Part shown: piece by piece, positions 48,524-56,965 of the stretch
Layout: each line of letters starts with the position of its first letter
Position numbering within the stretch: the stretch's first letter is position 1
Origin: DASRDS01 sp035652495
GTDB lineage: Bacteria; Gemmatimonadota; Gemmatimonadetes; Gemmatimonadales; Gemmatimonadaceae
Assembly (NCBI GenBank): GCA_035652495.1
Contig: DASRDS010000204.1
Span: forward strand, 1 to 64,000
Reading direction: 5' to 3'
DNA: 64,000 nucleotides
Notes under the pieces: generated by a model
What the model was told of the DNA's origin: nothing
What the model saw: the letters and a program-made list of their open reading frames with translations, nothing else
Databases searched by the model: none
Position numbers and translations under genes: made by a program

Positions 48524-49066
48524 CTAATTCACTGACGCCGCGCGTACGGGCCGGTATAAAGCAGCCTCAATGTCTTTCTCTCCACTTGCAGGCTTCTTGC
48601 CCACCCACAATCCTTCGACAGTGCCTGTTCTATCGACGGCGATCAAGGTCGGCGTGGCCGACACCTTTATTTCACTCTCTATCGTATAAGAGACAACCTG
48701 GTCTACGACGAGGTGATTATCGTGGAGGTATGCTTCTGTCACGCTAGGAGAGTCGATGCTTACGGCGACAAGTTTTAGTTGACCCGATCGATGCGCCTGA
48801 CTGTCGGCGATCCGTCGGTAGAACTCCATGCTCTCGGTGCAGAAGTGGCATGTGCTCCTGACAAACATCAGCAACGTACGACCGCTATCACTATATTGCA
48901 CAGCCTCCAGATGCGGAGCAGATTCGCCCGCCTTGTACGATGACACCACATTGCCCGAAGCGGCTGGAGACCATTGGCGCTTGATCTGCGGCCCTAGCCA
49001 CACCGCCATCATCACTGCCACTAACAGCAACATAGCGTTACCCAGAGCATCGAATACGCGTTTCAT
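48524..49066 (-). CDS. Membrane-anchored thioredoxin-like (TlpA/redoxin) protein
   Basis: 180 residues. One N-terminal helix (AMLLLVAVMMAVWLGP) anchors a periplasmic thioredoxin fold. The active site is STCHFC (Cys73, Cys76), and VSATPTLIAVD carries the cis-Pro. It resembles the TlpA/AhpC-TSA group used for reducing or isomerising exported thiols. It is encoded between a 10-Cys exported peptide (150 bases upstream) and the GNAT, so oxidative folding of that peptide is a natural hypothesis. Confidence 0.85.
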   Translation of the reverse strand: MKRVFDALGNAMLLLVAVMMAVWLGPQIKRQWSPAASGNVVSSYKAGESAPHLEAVQYSDSGRTLLMFVRSTCHFCTESMEFYRRIADSQAHRSGQLKLVAVSIDSPSVTEAYLHDNHLVVDQVVSYTIESEIKVSATPTLIAVDRTGTVEGLWVGKKPASGEKDIEAALYRPVRAASVN

Positions 49067-49216
49067 GTGCGGCCCCCTTCGTTACATTTCGACTAGCGCG
49101 TAACGCGACAAATACGCGCTCCATGAAGGCTCACGTTGGCGAGTCGGCTGCCTGTCGGCAGACCTCCGATCGATACGGCGAACCGACTGGATCGCCGTAT
49201 CGCTGGTGTGCAACCG

Positions 49217-49507
49217 TCAGTACTTGCAATCGCCGTAGCAGTACACGAAATTGCAGCCGCCACCAATGTAGCAGCCGTTCGAATCATAGTTGCAGTAAAC
49301 GCTGTTGACGTACGCCTCGCAGCTACCTCCGAATCCGGAGAACTCCTCACAGAAATACGCCCACGAGGTAATACAGTTCTGGGTATCGATCGCGCAGTTG
49401 TCAGGCCCGCAATCCATGGCCTGTACCGGAGTAGTCGCAGGCTTACCAAGTAAGGTACCAGCGGCCATTACGCCTAACGCCGACAATTTAGAGCGCGTCG
49501 TCATCAT
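49217..49507 (-). CDS. Exported cysteine-rich peptide precursor (10 Cys)
   Basis: 96 residues from ATG 49507 with GGAGGG upstream. A leader of about 30 residues (RSKLSALGVMAAGTLLG, ending TPVQA) is followed by a mature part of about 66 residues with ten cysteines and eight tyrosines, for example NSVYCNYDSNGCYIGGGC and NFVYCYGDCKY. No family is recognised. The layout recalls the small Cys-containing NVEALA-type exported peptides of Bacteroidetes, but without that motif. The following genes for a thiol oxidoreductase, GNAT and sulfotransferase suggest post-translational modification. Confidence 0.7.
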   Translation of the reverse strand: MMTTRSKLSALGVMAAGTLLGKPATTPVQAMDCGPDNCAIDTQNCITSWAYFCEEFSGFGGSCEAYVNSVYCNYDSNGCYIGGGCNFVYCYGDCKY

Positions 49508-49892
49508 TCGTTCCCTCCGTTATAGGGTCGATATGACCCGATGCGTGAATGTGCGCCGACGCTCCTGGTGTGTCAACAGGTCGGTACCGCACTTGTACCA
49601 AGTTTCCATGTGCACGTCTCCCGTATGGTTTCTGTTCAGCACTAGGATGATTATGTAAGCCATTGAGTCGAGACGTGCGAATTGGCATGAGCCAACTTTC
49701 TGACCGGTATTCGTTAGATCTTGTGCCTGTAGCGGACACCGGCTCTGTATAAGGAGCATTGTGGCAGTGAGCCCTTACAGCCTTTTGATAGGGCACGTGC
49801 ATTGCCTCATCCGCAGCCACATTCGAGTCTCACTCCCCACTCGAGCGTTTCGTCGCCTTGGGACTCTCCGAGGTCGGTCTGGCAGACTAGAT
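49508..49892. promoter_or_regulatory. Divergent intergenic region between peptide operon and receptor/ACP operon
   Basis: Small open frames here lack coding character. The region must supply promoters in both directions. A TATAAC hexamer about 20 bases upstream of the peptide start (complement of 49,523-49,528) is a possible -10 box; no -35 is clear. An RHH-like protein is the first gene to the right and is a candidate regulator of this region. Confidence 0.4.
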
Positions 49893-50132
49893 ATGGGGGT
49901 TCGAGTGAAGCGCCACCACATTCACTTCGCTGTAAGTTCAGACGACCATGACTTTCTTTCGCGTACAGCTCGCGATAGAGATGAGACCGTAGCTGCATTC
50001 ATGCGTCGCATTATTCGCCAGATCCGCCGGAATGCCGAGGCGCGTGGCGGCGGTGACACTCGTGCGGATGGCTCTCTGGCGTTTGCACCCTTGCGGCCGC
50101 GTCCGGAGAATACCGCTCGCAATTCACGTTGA
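49893..50132 (+). CDS. Small ribbon-helix-helix-like protein (79 aa)
   Basis: From ATG 49893 the N-terminal 45 residues read GVRVKRHHIHFAVSSDDHDF then LSRTARDRDETVAAFMRRII, the strand-helix-helix pattern of CopG/Arc-type DNA-binding proteins; the tail is basic and disordered. A longer open frame begins upstream without support. It is the first gene of a tightly packed rightward operon and may be its regulator. Confidence 0.5.
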   Translation: MGVRVKRHHIHFAVSSDDHDFLSRTARDRDETVAAFMRRIIRQIRRNAEARGGGDTRADGSLAFAPLRPRPENTARNSR

Positions 50133-50154
50133 CTGTGACTGAAAGGAGTTGGCT

Positions 50155-50988
50155 GTGACGCGTTATTGTTCGATAGTCGCGGTGCTCGTACTGTCCAGCG
50201 GGCTCATAGCAGCAAACCAGGATGACGCTCTCTCTGCGGCTCAACACGCTACGGCATTGCCGACCGTCCGGGCCCGCCTTCAGACGCTTAGTCTGAGCGG
50301 TCGATGGGAGAAATCGATCGGCGCTTTGCGCGTGACGGGGACCTTCCGCGTCGACTGGCAGTTTCCCGACAAGTTTGTTCGCAGTGAGGTCCAATCAGTC
50401 TCCGGAAGTACGGCGGCGCTGATCAACAGACGATTTGGATTCAACGGGACGTCCTTGATTAACAGTATCGAAGTCGGCGGAAACGATTCCTCAACAAGCG
50501 ACAAACGATTGCGCGATACGGACGCACTTGTCCATGCGGCGTATTCCGAATGCACACGTTGGCTCGTTGGCCAAATCGCGATTTCGTGCAGCGGCCTCAT
50601 GGCGCCGTTTGCACCTGCGGGCCTTGCTCACTTCACTGACGGCGAGGCGGAGATGGTCTCGTCCATTCTTCCAGACAAGACGAAGACCGACGTGTTCTTG
50701 GACACCATATCTCATACGCCGATGCTCGTGCGGTGGAAAGGTGCTCCGGTGCGAATTACTGGACGCGGCGTTACGGACCCGGCCTCGAGGCCAGGACGCG
50801 GGCAGCGAACTGAGCCAGACGTGGACCATCAACTGCGATTTGCCGAACGGCGAGACGTTGACGGCGTTTCCATCGCTACCCGTGTGATCCACACAGTAGA
50901 TGGTGCCGTCTACGAAGACTTTCAAGTGGATGACGCGCGCGTCAATCAATCCCTGTCACATCGTCTGTTTGAGTCATCGCGCGACTAG
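50155..50988 (+). CDS. Exported protein of unknown function, LolA-like
   Basis: 277 residues from GTG 50155, with AAAGGAG eight bases upstream. Signal peptide (YCSIVAVLVLSSGLIAA). The mature part has LSLSGRWEKSIGALRVTGTF, an F-P-D-K-F-V-R strand and, near the end, DFQVDDARVNQSLSHRLFE, the layout of LolA/outer-membrane-lipoprotein-sorting-like folds; the match is by pattern. It precedes a TonB-dependent receptor by 11 bases. A periplasmic carrier handing cargo to the receptor is one possibility. Confidence 0.55.
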   Translation: MTRYCSIVAVLVLSSGLIAANQDDALSAAQHATALPTVRARLQTLSLSGRWEKSIGALRVTGTFRVDWQFPDKFVRSEVQSVSGSTAALINRRFGFNGTSLINSIEVGGNDSSTSDKRLRDTDALVHAAYSECTRWLVGQIAISCSGLMAPFAPAGLAHFTDGEAEMVSSILPDKTKTDVFLDTISHTPMLVRWKGAPVRITGRGVTDPASRPGRGQRTEPDVDHQLRFAERRDVDGVSIATRVIHTVDGAVYEDFQVDDARVNQSLSHRLFESSRD

Positions 50989-50999
50989 GCCGGCAACAT

Positions 51000-53570
51000 A
51001 TGTGTCTAGACGTCGTGCTCGTTGCATTCCTATCGTCGTTAATGATGGTGCAGGCGTCTACGAGTCAGACGCCGACGGCGGCGACGGTGACACTGACCGT
51101 GGTCGTCATCGATCCGCAATCTGCGCGTGTGCCAGGCGCTTACATCAATGTTCGCTCACGAGACCGGCGAGTACCGGCTCGGGACATAAATGGCACGACA
51201 TCAGGTGCGGGCACGGTCCAATTCGAAGGCATACTACCCGGGCACTACATCATCGATGCGAGCCACGAGGGATTTCGAACGGAAGAATCGCAAGTCCGAG
51301 TGGACGCTCAACACTCCACACTGACGATTACGTTATCCATTCAAGAGTTGTCTGCGGAGGTTACCGTTGCCGCCGCAACTGAACGCGCGACGAATCCGCA
51401 GAGGGACTCGGCGCTCGCGATCTTCCTGACGCAAGAGGAGATCGATGCGCTACCGGATGATCCTGCGGAAATGGAGCAGGTGTTGAAGCTTTTGGCCCCT
51501 CCTGGCGCGGTGATCCGCGTCGATGGGTTCATGAACAGCCAATTGCCACCGAAATCCCAGATCCGTTCAATTCGCATACCACGGATGGACCAGCTTCTTG
51601 CGGAATTTCACGGCTCGGCACAAGGAATCGCGATCATAGACGTCGTCACTAGGCCGGGCCTAGGTCCGCTGAGGGCGTTCGCCGATTTTGGCGGTCACGG
51701 CGCCGCATTCGAAGCAGCCGATCCGATCGCTGGAGTGTCTGGCCCGTCGCGGGCGCAACACGCATCCGGGTCGATAGGTGGCACGCTGAAACGAGAAAAG
51801 ATGTCCGCATTCGTAAGCGAGCAGATATTTGACGAAAGCACGCCCGTGAGCATTTCAACGATCTCTTCTGTGGGAGCAGTGACGACGCAGGTGGTCATGC
51901 GCCCGACACTTAACAGTCGGACCTTGATTCAATCCGATGTTGCCATGGGGGCCGACACTCTGCTTCGTGCGAGCTACGCGTTAAACATGTTCGATGTTGA
52001 GAACCAAGGTGTCGGAGGATACGACCTACCTTCGCGGGCGTACTCCACAGCGACACACGAGGACGTCGTTCGGCTCGCTATGAAAGGCACCGTAAGAAAT
52101 AGATCGTATAACGACTTCAGATTTGAGGCCATGCGATCAACAGAATTGGATGCGTCGGCCGTGGAGGGACCGACGTTTCGTGTGCTCGGTGCGTTCACTC
52201 AGGGAGGGGCTCAACGCGATGGCGAAACACGCTCGACAACGCTTTCGATCGCGGACGACTTCGACATTGCATTCGGGCGCCATGCATTTCGAGTTGGCAT
52301 TGCGAGTGATGCCACCCAATACAACAGTTCGGTGATCCAGAATACGTTTGGCACGTACACTTATGGATCGATTGCCGATTACCTTAACCATACTCCGTTG
52401 AGCTATTCGCAGGTTCTAGGAGCGCAAGGCTTCACTTATAGCTATGTCACCGCTGCTGGCTACATTCAGGACGAGCTCGGTGTTACGCCGAATATACACG
52501 CGAATATCGGTGTTCGTCTTGAGCATGAACGAGAAGTGCGGCCAACGATCAACGTACAACCGAGGGTTGTGTTCGTTTGGTCAGAGCCGAACGGCAGGAC
52601 GGCGATCAGGACCGGGGTGGGGCTGGCCCGAGACTGGATCTCATCGCGCGTATTCAATCAGGCGGCGTTATTCGCCAGCGGGCGAGCGCGCGAGATTGAC
52701 GTCATAGACCCACCGGACCCGTTCGTGCCGACCGGCGCGGGAAGCCCCCTCGATGTTTACCTAATCGATCCAAATGTCTCTTCGCCACGGGTTCTGATAG
52801 GCCTCATTTCGATCGAACGACGGTTGGGTCCGCGTACTCGTGTTTCCGCGACCTTTACTCGTCGTACGACCACTGAGCTCCTTCGCGGAATCAACGCGAA
52901 CGCACCCGGCCCTGAGGGCCGACCAGACCCTCAGTACGCCAACGTGATCATCGCCGTCGCTGATGCGGCCGCCAGGAGCACTGTCCTATCGCTAAGTCTC
53001 GACGTGACGGCACACGGTCGGCTCGGCGCGATCACACGCGTTACGTACACCTTCGATTCGAGCACAGCCAATACCACTGGAGCATTTGACGTCCCGCCAA
53101 CCGGCAACCTCAGCACAGAATGGGGACCAAGCGGACCGAGGCATCGGGTGATCGCGACCTCGTTTGTACGGCCGACAGGGAAACTTAGCGTAATCGGGAG
53201 CGTTAGAGTTCAGTCACCATCGTTCTTCAACATCACAACCGGCTTTGACGACAATCATGACGGTATTTTTAACGACCGACCGGTGGGAACGCCGCGCAAC
53301 GCCGGGCTCACGCCCTGGCAGTTCGACGTAGGGTTGACCGCCTCCTATTCGCTACTGTCTGGCTCGAGCGAGCGAAAGGCGAGTACCAAAGATGTGTCTG
53401 GCCGCACAGGAAGGCGTGTCGGCCTGCACGCGTACGGTCGAATCCAGAATCTTACAAATCGTGCGAACTACGTCGGGTTCGTCGGGGTACTTAGGTCTCC
53501 AATCTTCGGCCAGCCGACCGCTGCGACGAGTCCCTTTCGCTTAGATCTCGGAGTCCGGCTTGCACTATAG
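51000..53570 (+). CDS. TonB-dependent receptor with carboxypeptidase-regulatory domain
   Basis: 856 residues from ATG 51000, signal peptide ending STSQ. A CarboxypepD_reg-like beta domain (about 25-105, RVPGAYINVRSRDRRVP, GHYIIDASHEGFRTEES), then a plug-like region with a degenerate variable segment (ALPDDPAEMEQVLKLLAPPG, VIRVDGFMNSQLPPKSQIR) and a long barrel with an Asp/Gly loop DDNHDGIFNDRPVGTPRN, ending in the hydrophobic strand DLGVRLAL. It is more divergent than the two receptors at 1-6.5 kb. Position between a LolA-like gene and an ACP gene suggests export or import of the product of the ketosynthase genes. Confidence 0.85.
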   Translation: MCLDVVLVAFLSSLMMVQASTSQTPTAATVTLTVVVIDPQSARVPGAYINVRSRDRRVPARDINGTTSGAGTVQFEGILPGHYIIDASHEGFRTEESQVRVDAQHSTLTITLSIQELSAEVTVAAATERATNPQRDSALAIFLTQEEIDALPDDPAEMEQVLKLLAPPGAVIRVDGFMNSQLPPKSQIRSIRIPRMDQLLAEFHGSAQGIAIIDVVTRPGLGPLRAFADFGGHGAAFEAADPIAGVSGPSRAQHASGSIGGTLKREKMSAFVSEQIFDESTPVSISTISSVGAVTTQVVMRPTLNSRTLIQSDVAMGADTLLRASYALNMFDVENQGVGGYDLPSRAYSTATHEDVVRLAMKGTVRNRSYNDFRFEAMRSTELDASAVEGPTFRVLGAFTQGGAQRDGETRSTTLSIADDFDIAFGRHAFRVGIASDATQYNSSVIQNTFGTYTYGSIADYLNHTPLSYSQVLGAQGFTYSYVTAAGYIQDELGVTPNIHANIGVRLEHEREVRPTINVQPRVVFVWSEPNGRTAIRTGVGLARDWISSRVFNQAALFASGRAREIDVIDPPDPFVPTGAGSPLDVYLIDPNVSSPRVLIGLISIERRLGPRTRVSATFTRRTTTELLRGINANAPGPEGRPDPQYANVIIAVADAAARSTVLSLSLDVTAHGRLGAITRVTYTFDSSTANTTGAFDVPPTGNLSTEWGPSGPRHRVIATSFVRPTGKLSVIGSVRVQSPSFFNITTGFDDNHDGIFNDRPVGTPRNAGLTPWQFDVGLTASYSLLSGSSERKASTKDVSGRTGRRVGLHAYGRIQNLTNRANYVGFVGVLRSPIFGQPTAATSPFRLDLGVRLAL

Positions 53571-53580
53571 GAGGTGAAAT

Positions 53581-54030
53581 GTGAACGGTCCAGTGACGGC
53601 TCAGGACATGACATTCGCCATTGACCGCGTTCTTCGCCAGAACGGTCCAGGCTTGGAACGCATCGTTCGCGAGGTAGTCGCCGCGTCCTTGGGTCTCTCG
53701 GAAGAGGAGGTCGTCTCGAGCGCTTTGTTAACAGAGAACCTTGGAGCGACATCGATTGAGTGGCTCGATATCGTATTTCGACTTGAAGTCGCGTGTGACG
53801 TCAGACTGTCGCTGATCAAGTTCGTAGACACGGTATGTGGCTATCGGGCGACGGACCACGACTCTTCCCCCGATTCAGCATTGATGCGCGTAACGACTGT
53901 CTTTCCCGAGATGACGTGGGACGATTCCTCGCAAATGTCACCGGCGGCGATCATCGAGCGAATGACAATACGTGATCTGGTTCGTGCGGTGGCGTGGCAC
54001 ATCGCGCAGGTGGCACCAACCGCCTTCTAG
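53581..54030 (+). CDS. Acyl carrier protein-like protein (149 aa)
   Basis: A strong site (AGGAGGTGAAAT) precedes GTG 53581. Residues about 20-85 are an ACP: VVAASLGLSEEEVVSSALLT, then ENLGATSIEWLDIVFRLE, where Ser58 stands in place of the phosphopantetheine serine in the usual D-S-L/M. The protein is longer than a housekeeping ACP (about 80 residues); the C-terminal extension (MTIRDLVRAVAWHIAQ) shows a second helix pair like the end of ACPs, so a long insertion separates helix 2 and helix 3-4. Dedicated to the two ketosynthase-type proteins downstream. Confidence 0.82.
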   Translation: MNGPVTAQDMTFAIDRVLRQNGPGLERIVREVVAASLGLSEEEVVSSALLTENLGATSIEWLDIVFRLEVACDVRLSLIKFVDTVCGYRATDHDSSPDSALMRVTTVFPEMTWDDSSQMSPAAIIERMTIRDLVRAVAWHIAQVAPTAF

Positions 54031-54037
54031 GGTGAAC

Positions 54038-54994
54038 ATGAGACAGATCTCTGTCACAGCGGTTTCAGTCGTGTGTGGCCCAACGGCGTCAATAGAGGCG
54101 TCAGTGCTTAGTGCGTGGGGTGTTCGCACTGAAGTCATCGGTTGTGACGTGGCTACGCGGTACGCTGCCCGGAACCGTCATGTTCGCATTCTAAGTCGCT
54201 CGGCTGAGCTCGTTTTGAATGCAGCCATGGCGGCTTGGAACGAGGCGGACACTCAATCACGTGCGCAGGGGCGTCGAGTCGCGATCGTTCTCGGCGTCGA
54301 GCCAGAGGACGGCGCGGTTGTCGCCGTAGACAGTAACCAACTCGCATCCCTCGAACCGCTTCATCGGTTTCGTCACCTACCAAATGTTCCGACGGCCGCC
54401 CTCGCGATGGAACTCGGGGCGACTGGCGCGGCATTAACGTTTGTCAACGGAAGGGTATCCGGTCTCCAGGCGATCGCGGAAGGCCGCAGGCTCATCGATT
54501 GTCACGACGCGGACATCGTGATATGCGGTGCTGTTGATGGACGAGGCGAGCGAGTGCGTCAGAGACACGAATGTCCACATCACCGCACTGTAGGCGATTG
54601 TGCAGCAGCTGTGATCCTCGAGGCAACCGACTTCGCTGTGGAAAGACGTGCGTTGCCAGTGCAACTTGTAAATAGTATCCATCCGTCGACGGACGATCCG
54701 CCCGTCGCCATTGTTCGGGACGGCTGGGCATCTTGTTGCGACTGCATCGCGGCGGCGGCGGCATTCGGATGGTCATTGGGTCGGGCGACAGTGTTCGGCA
54801 GTATCAGCCGCAATCTTCATGGCCTTGGCGTCGTGGCGGCGCTCGCAGGTTGCGGTGTCGTCGCGGCGTTCATGCGCAATTTACAGTCGGCTAGCGACAG
54901 GGTCTGCGGACATCCGCAATCGTGTGCGCTGATCGTTTCGCGCAACTGTGAAGGTCGCCCTATAGCCATCGCGCTACGTAGGGCCGCACAATGA
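54038..54994 (+). CDS. Ketosynthase-like protein lacking the nucleophile (chain-length-factor-like)
   Basis: About 318 residues from ATG 54038 (a GTG two codons upstream is possible). The thiolase fold is visible: VPTAALAMELGATGAALTFV then NGRVSGLQAIAEG aligns with the nucleophile elbow, but the Cys is absent. The later HGTGT and GH motifs are also not evident. It therefore resembles the non-catalytic partner (CLF/KSbeta) of type II systems. It overlaps the intact ketosynthase gene by ATGA. Rich in Cys elsewhere (GDCAAAVIL, WASCCDCIAAA). Confidence 0.72.
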   Translation: MRQISVTAVSVVCGPTASIEASVLSAWGVRTEVIGCDVATRYAARNRHVRILSRSAELVLNAAMAAWNEADTQSRAQGRRVAIVLGVEPEDGAVVAVDSNQLASLEPLHRFRHLPNVPTAALAMELGATGAALTFVNGRVSGLQAIAEGRRLIDCHDADIVICGAVDGRGERVRQRHECPHHRTVGDCAAAVILEATDFAVERRALPVQLVNSIHPSTDDPPVAIVRDGWASCCDCIAAAAAFGWSLGRATVFGSISRNLHGLGVVAALAGCGVVAAFMRNLQSASDRVCGHPQSCALIVSRNCEGRPIAIALRRAAQ

Positions 54995-56136
54995 ACTGTT
55001 CTCGTGCTGTCATCACGGGCATGAGTGCGTTGTGCGCGCTCGGTGACACGGAACAGATGGCGGCTGGCCTGCGAGCGTCGGTATGCGGAATCGGGCCTTT
55101 GACGATCTGCGACCCGGTCTTCGGCACGGACACGGCCGCCGAGATACGTGGCTGGAACTCAAGCCTTCACGATCGCATTGGAACACTTGTTGAGCATCTT
55201 TCCAAGGGGGCCGTAAACCACTCGGGCATTGCTCAAAGCAATTCTCGGCTGGCGATAGTTGTCGCCCTCGGTCGGCAGTTCCCCATCTCCACGAACGGTA
55301 GCCCGAGGTTTACATTCTGGGAGCCAGGCCAGCGAGTTGCTGATGCACTCGGTTCTGTAGGCGAGGTCTTCACCGTTTATGATGCGTGTGCGTCAGGAAA
55401 TGACGTGATCGGTATTGGGCTTCGACTTATCAGGACTGGCGAGTACGATGCGGTTCTCTGCTGCGCCGCCGACTCACAGATCGCGCCGCAACCGATCGCT
55501 GAGTTCAGAAAACTGAGCGTTCTGTCGGTACGAGACCCGGAGGGGTTACCACATCCCCGGCCGTTCGATCGGCGTCGCAACGGCTTTGTCCTCGGAGAGG
55601 GGGGCGCTGCTTTTGTAGTCGAGGACGCTGGGCACGCGAATCGTCGCGGTGCAGTCATCCTAGCGGAGGTGTCCGGCTACGGTGCTGCTTGTGATGCCTT
55701 CACACTTACTCGCGGTCATCCCGATTGCCGAGGTATCATTGAATCGATGAGCCGCGCACTTAAGGACGCCCAAATCACCTCAGCGAGTATCGATTACATC
55801 AATGCACACGGGACCGGCACGGTCGTGAATGACGCCGCCGAGGCCGAGGCTATCAGGAAAGTGTTCGGACATACAGTCCGCCACCTACCCGTTAGCTCTA
55901 CGAAAGCTGCAACAGGACATCTACTCGCCGGCGCCGCTGCCTTGGAATTGGCGATCTGTGTGCTGGCACTGCGAGACCAATTCGTACCAGCGACCTTGAA
56001 TCACGTCGACGCCGATCCAGACTGTGGCATAGATTTCGTACCTGGTGAGGCCCGCGATGCGAGGCTCACATATGCCATGTCTAACGCTTTTGGCTTCGGC
56101 GGTCATAACGCAAGCGTCATTCTTGCCCGATGCTGA
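54991..56136 (+). CDS. Beta-ketoacyl-ACP synthase (FabF/KS-alpha-like)
   Basis: 381 residues with a complete catalytic set: Cys133 in YDACASGND, His273 in NAHGTGTVVND, Lys305 in STKAATGHLL and His310. The C-terminus SNAFGFGGHNASVILAR is classic. It condenses malonyl-ACP with an acyl chain. Encoded with an ACP and a nucleophile-less partner, but without ketoreductase, dehydratase or enoyl reductase in view, so it may make a short beta-keto or polyketide moiety, or borrow reductases from fatty-acid synthesis. Confidence 0.93.
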   Translation: MNCSRAVITGMSALCALGDTEQMAAGLRASVCGIGPLTICDPVFGTDTAAEIRGWNSSLHDRIGTLVEHLSKGAVNHSGIAQSNSRLAIVVALGRQFPISTNGSPRFTFWEPGQRVADALGSVGEVFTVYDACASGNDVIGIGLRLIRTGEYDAVLCCAADSQIAPQPIAEFRKLSVLSVRDPEGLPHPRPFDRRRNGFVLGEGGAAFVVEDAGHANRRGAVILAEVSGYGAACDAFTLTRGHPDCRGIIESMSRALKDAQITSASIDYINAHGTGTVVNDAAEAEAIRKVFGHTVRHLPVSSTKAATGHLLAGAAALELAICVLALRDQFVPATLNHVDADPDCGIDFVPGEARDARLTYAMSNAFGFGGHNASVILARC

Positions 56137-56157
56137 ACTCAGGGACCAGATAAAACA

Positions 56158-56874
56158 ATGAAGCTTTTATTCATCTGTGTCATCCTCGTCATCGCGTCGA
56201 CATCCTCTGATTTGGATACACCACTTGCAACCTTTCACATTCCCATCCAAGTCGACGACTGCGCCCTCGGGCGCTCATTAGCCGACCTCTCGCTCCTCGC
56301 TCACTTCGCCTACGTCGTCGAGCGCGCCCCTGGCTCATGCGACAGGCGTGACAACATCGGAACAGTGATAGAAGCAGTTGCACAGACTGCGCGTCAACTG
56401 CTAGACGCTCTTATGGCGCTAAATCCACAATATGAATGGCGAGAGATCGGTGACGTCATCGTGGTTCGCCCAAAAGATGAATGGACGCGGAAGTCACACT
56501 TTCTCAACAGGAGCGTTTCTCCGTTCGAGGCAACAACCGAGCACCTCGGCCGAGCATTTGAGATGATTTCACAGCCGTTCACGCCGCGTGGCTTTCGCGA
56601 TCGAGATCGATGGCTTGTCGATTCTCGACGCGATCTCCCCACGGCTACGATCCGTTTCTCCGGTGGTACGCTGCTAGGAGCGCTCGTCGCCGTCGTTGCC
56701 GATCGACCGGATTTGTCCTGGACAATCAGCTATTGTGGGTCGGGACCATCAACCGAGAATGCGATGGTGAGTATCAGGTCGTCGTTTCGAAATATGAGCG
56801 GCTCGCGAACGGACATCTCAATACCATTAACTGATTCAAGCGGACTTCCGCCACAATGCGACCCAGCCCGCTAG
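56158..56874 (+). CDS. Exported STN/secretin-N-like protein 1
   Basis: 238 residues with a short signal peptide. The mature part has the beta-alpha-beta pattern of secretin/TonB short N-terminal domains, e.g. LLDALMALNPQYEWREIGDV-IVVRP, followed by a second similar module (RFSGGTLLGALVAVVADRPD). It is paralogous to the protein at 58200-58907, which has VLDVLVALDPSYAWAEKNG-AISVRP and SFAGGTLADALDILM in the same order. Last gene of the receptor/ACP/ketosynthase operon (gap 21 bases). Confidence 0.6.
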   Translation: MKLLFICVILVIASTSSDLDTPLATFHIPIQVDDCALGRSLADLSLLAHFAYVVERAPGSCDRRDNIGTVIEAVAQTARQLLDALMALNPQYEWREIGDVIVVRPKDEWTRKSHFLNRSVSPFEATTEHLGRAFEMISQPFTPRGFRDRDRWLVDSRRDLPTATIRFSGGTLLGALVAVVADRPDLSWTISYCGSGPSTENAMVSIRSSFRNMSGSRTDISIPLTDSSGLPPQCDPAR

Positions 56875-56925
56875 TCGTCAGGCCAAGGTTAGACAACGGA
56901 TCGCGAACAGCCTGAGCCTTAGATA

Positions 56926-56965
56926 GACCTCGCAGTCGTGGACGGTCGAGGTCATTGTTTTTCTT
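56926..56965 (+). terminator. Rho-independent terminator after the ketosynthase operon
   Basis: A 7-bp stem GACCTCG/CGAGGTC (56926-56932 with 56947-56953) around 14 bases is followed by ATTGTTTTTCTT. It lies 52 bases after the STN-like gene and closes the seven-gene operon. Confidence 0.6.

Noticed and set aside
49488..49820. Leftward frames of 79-110 codons upstream of the Cys-rich peptide
   Set aside because: They overlap each other in different frames, lack export signals or domains, and occupy what should be the divergent promoter region.
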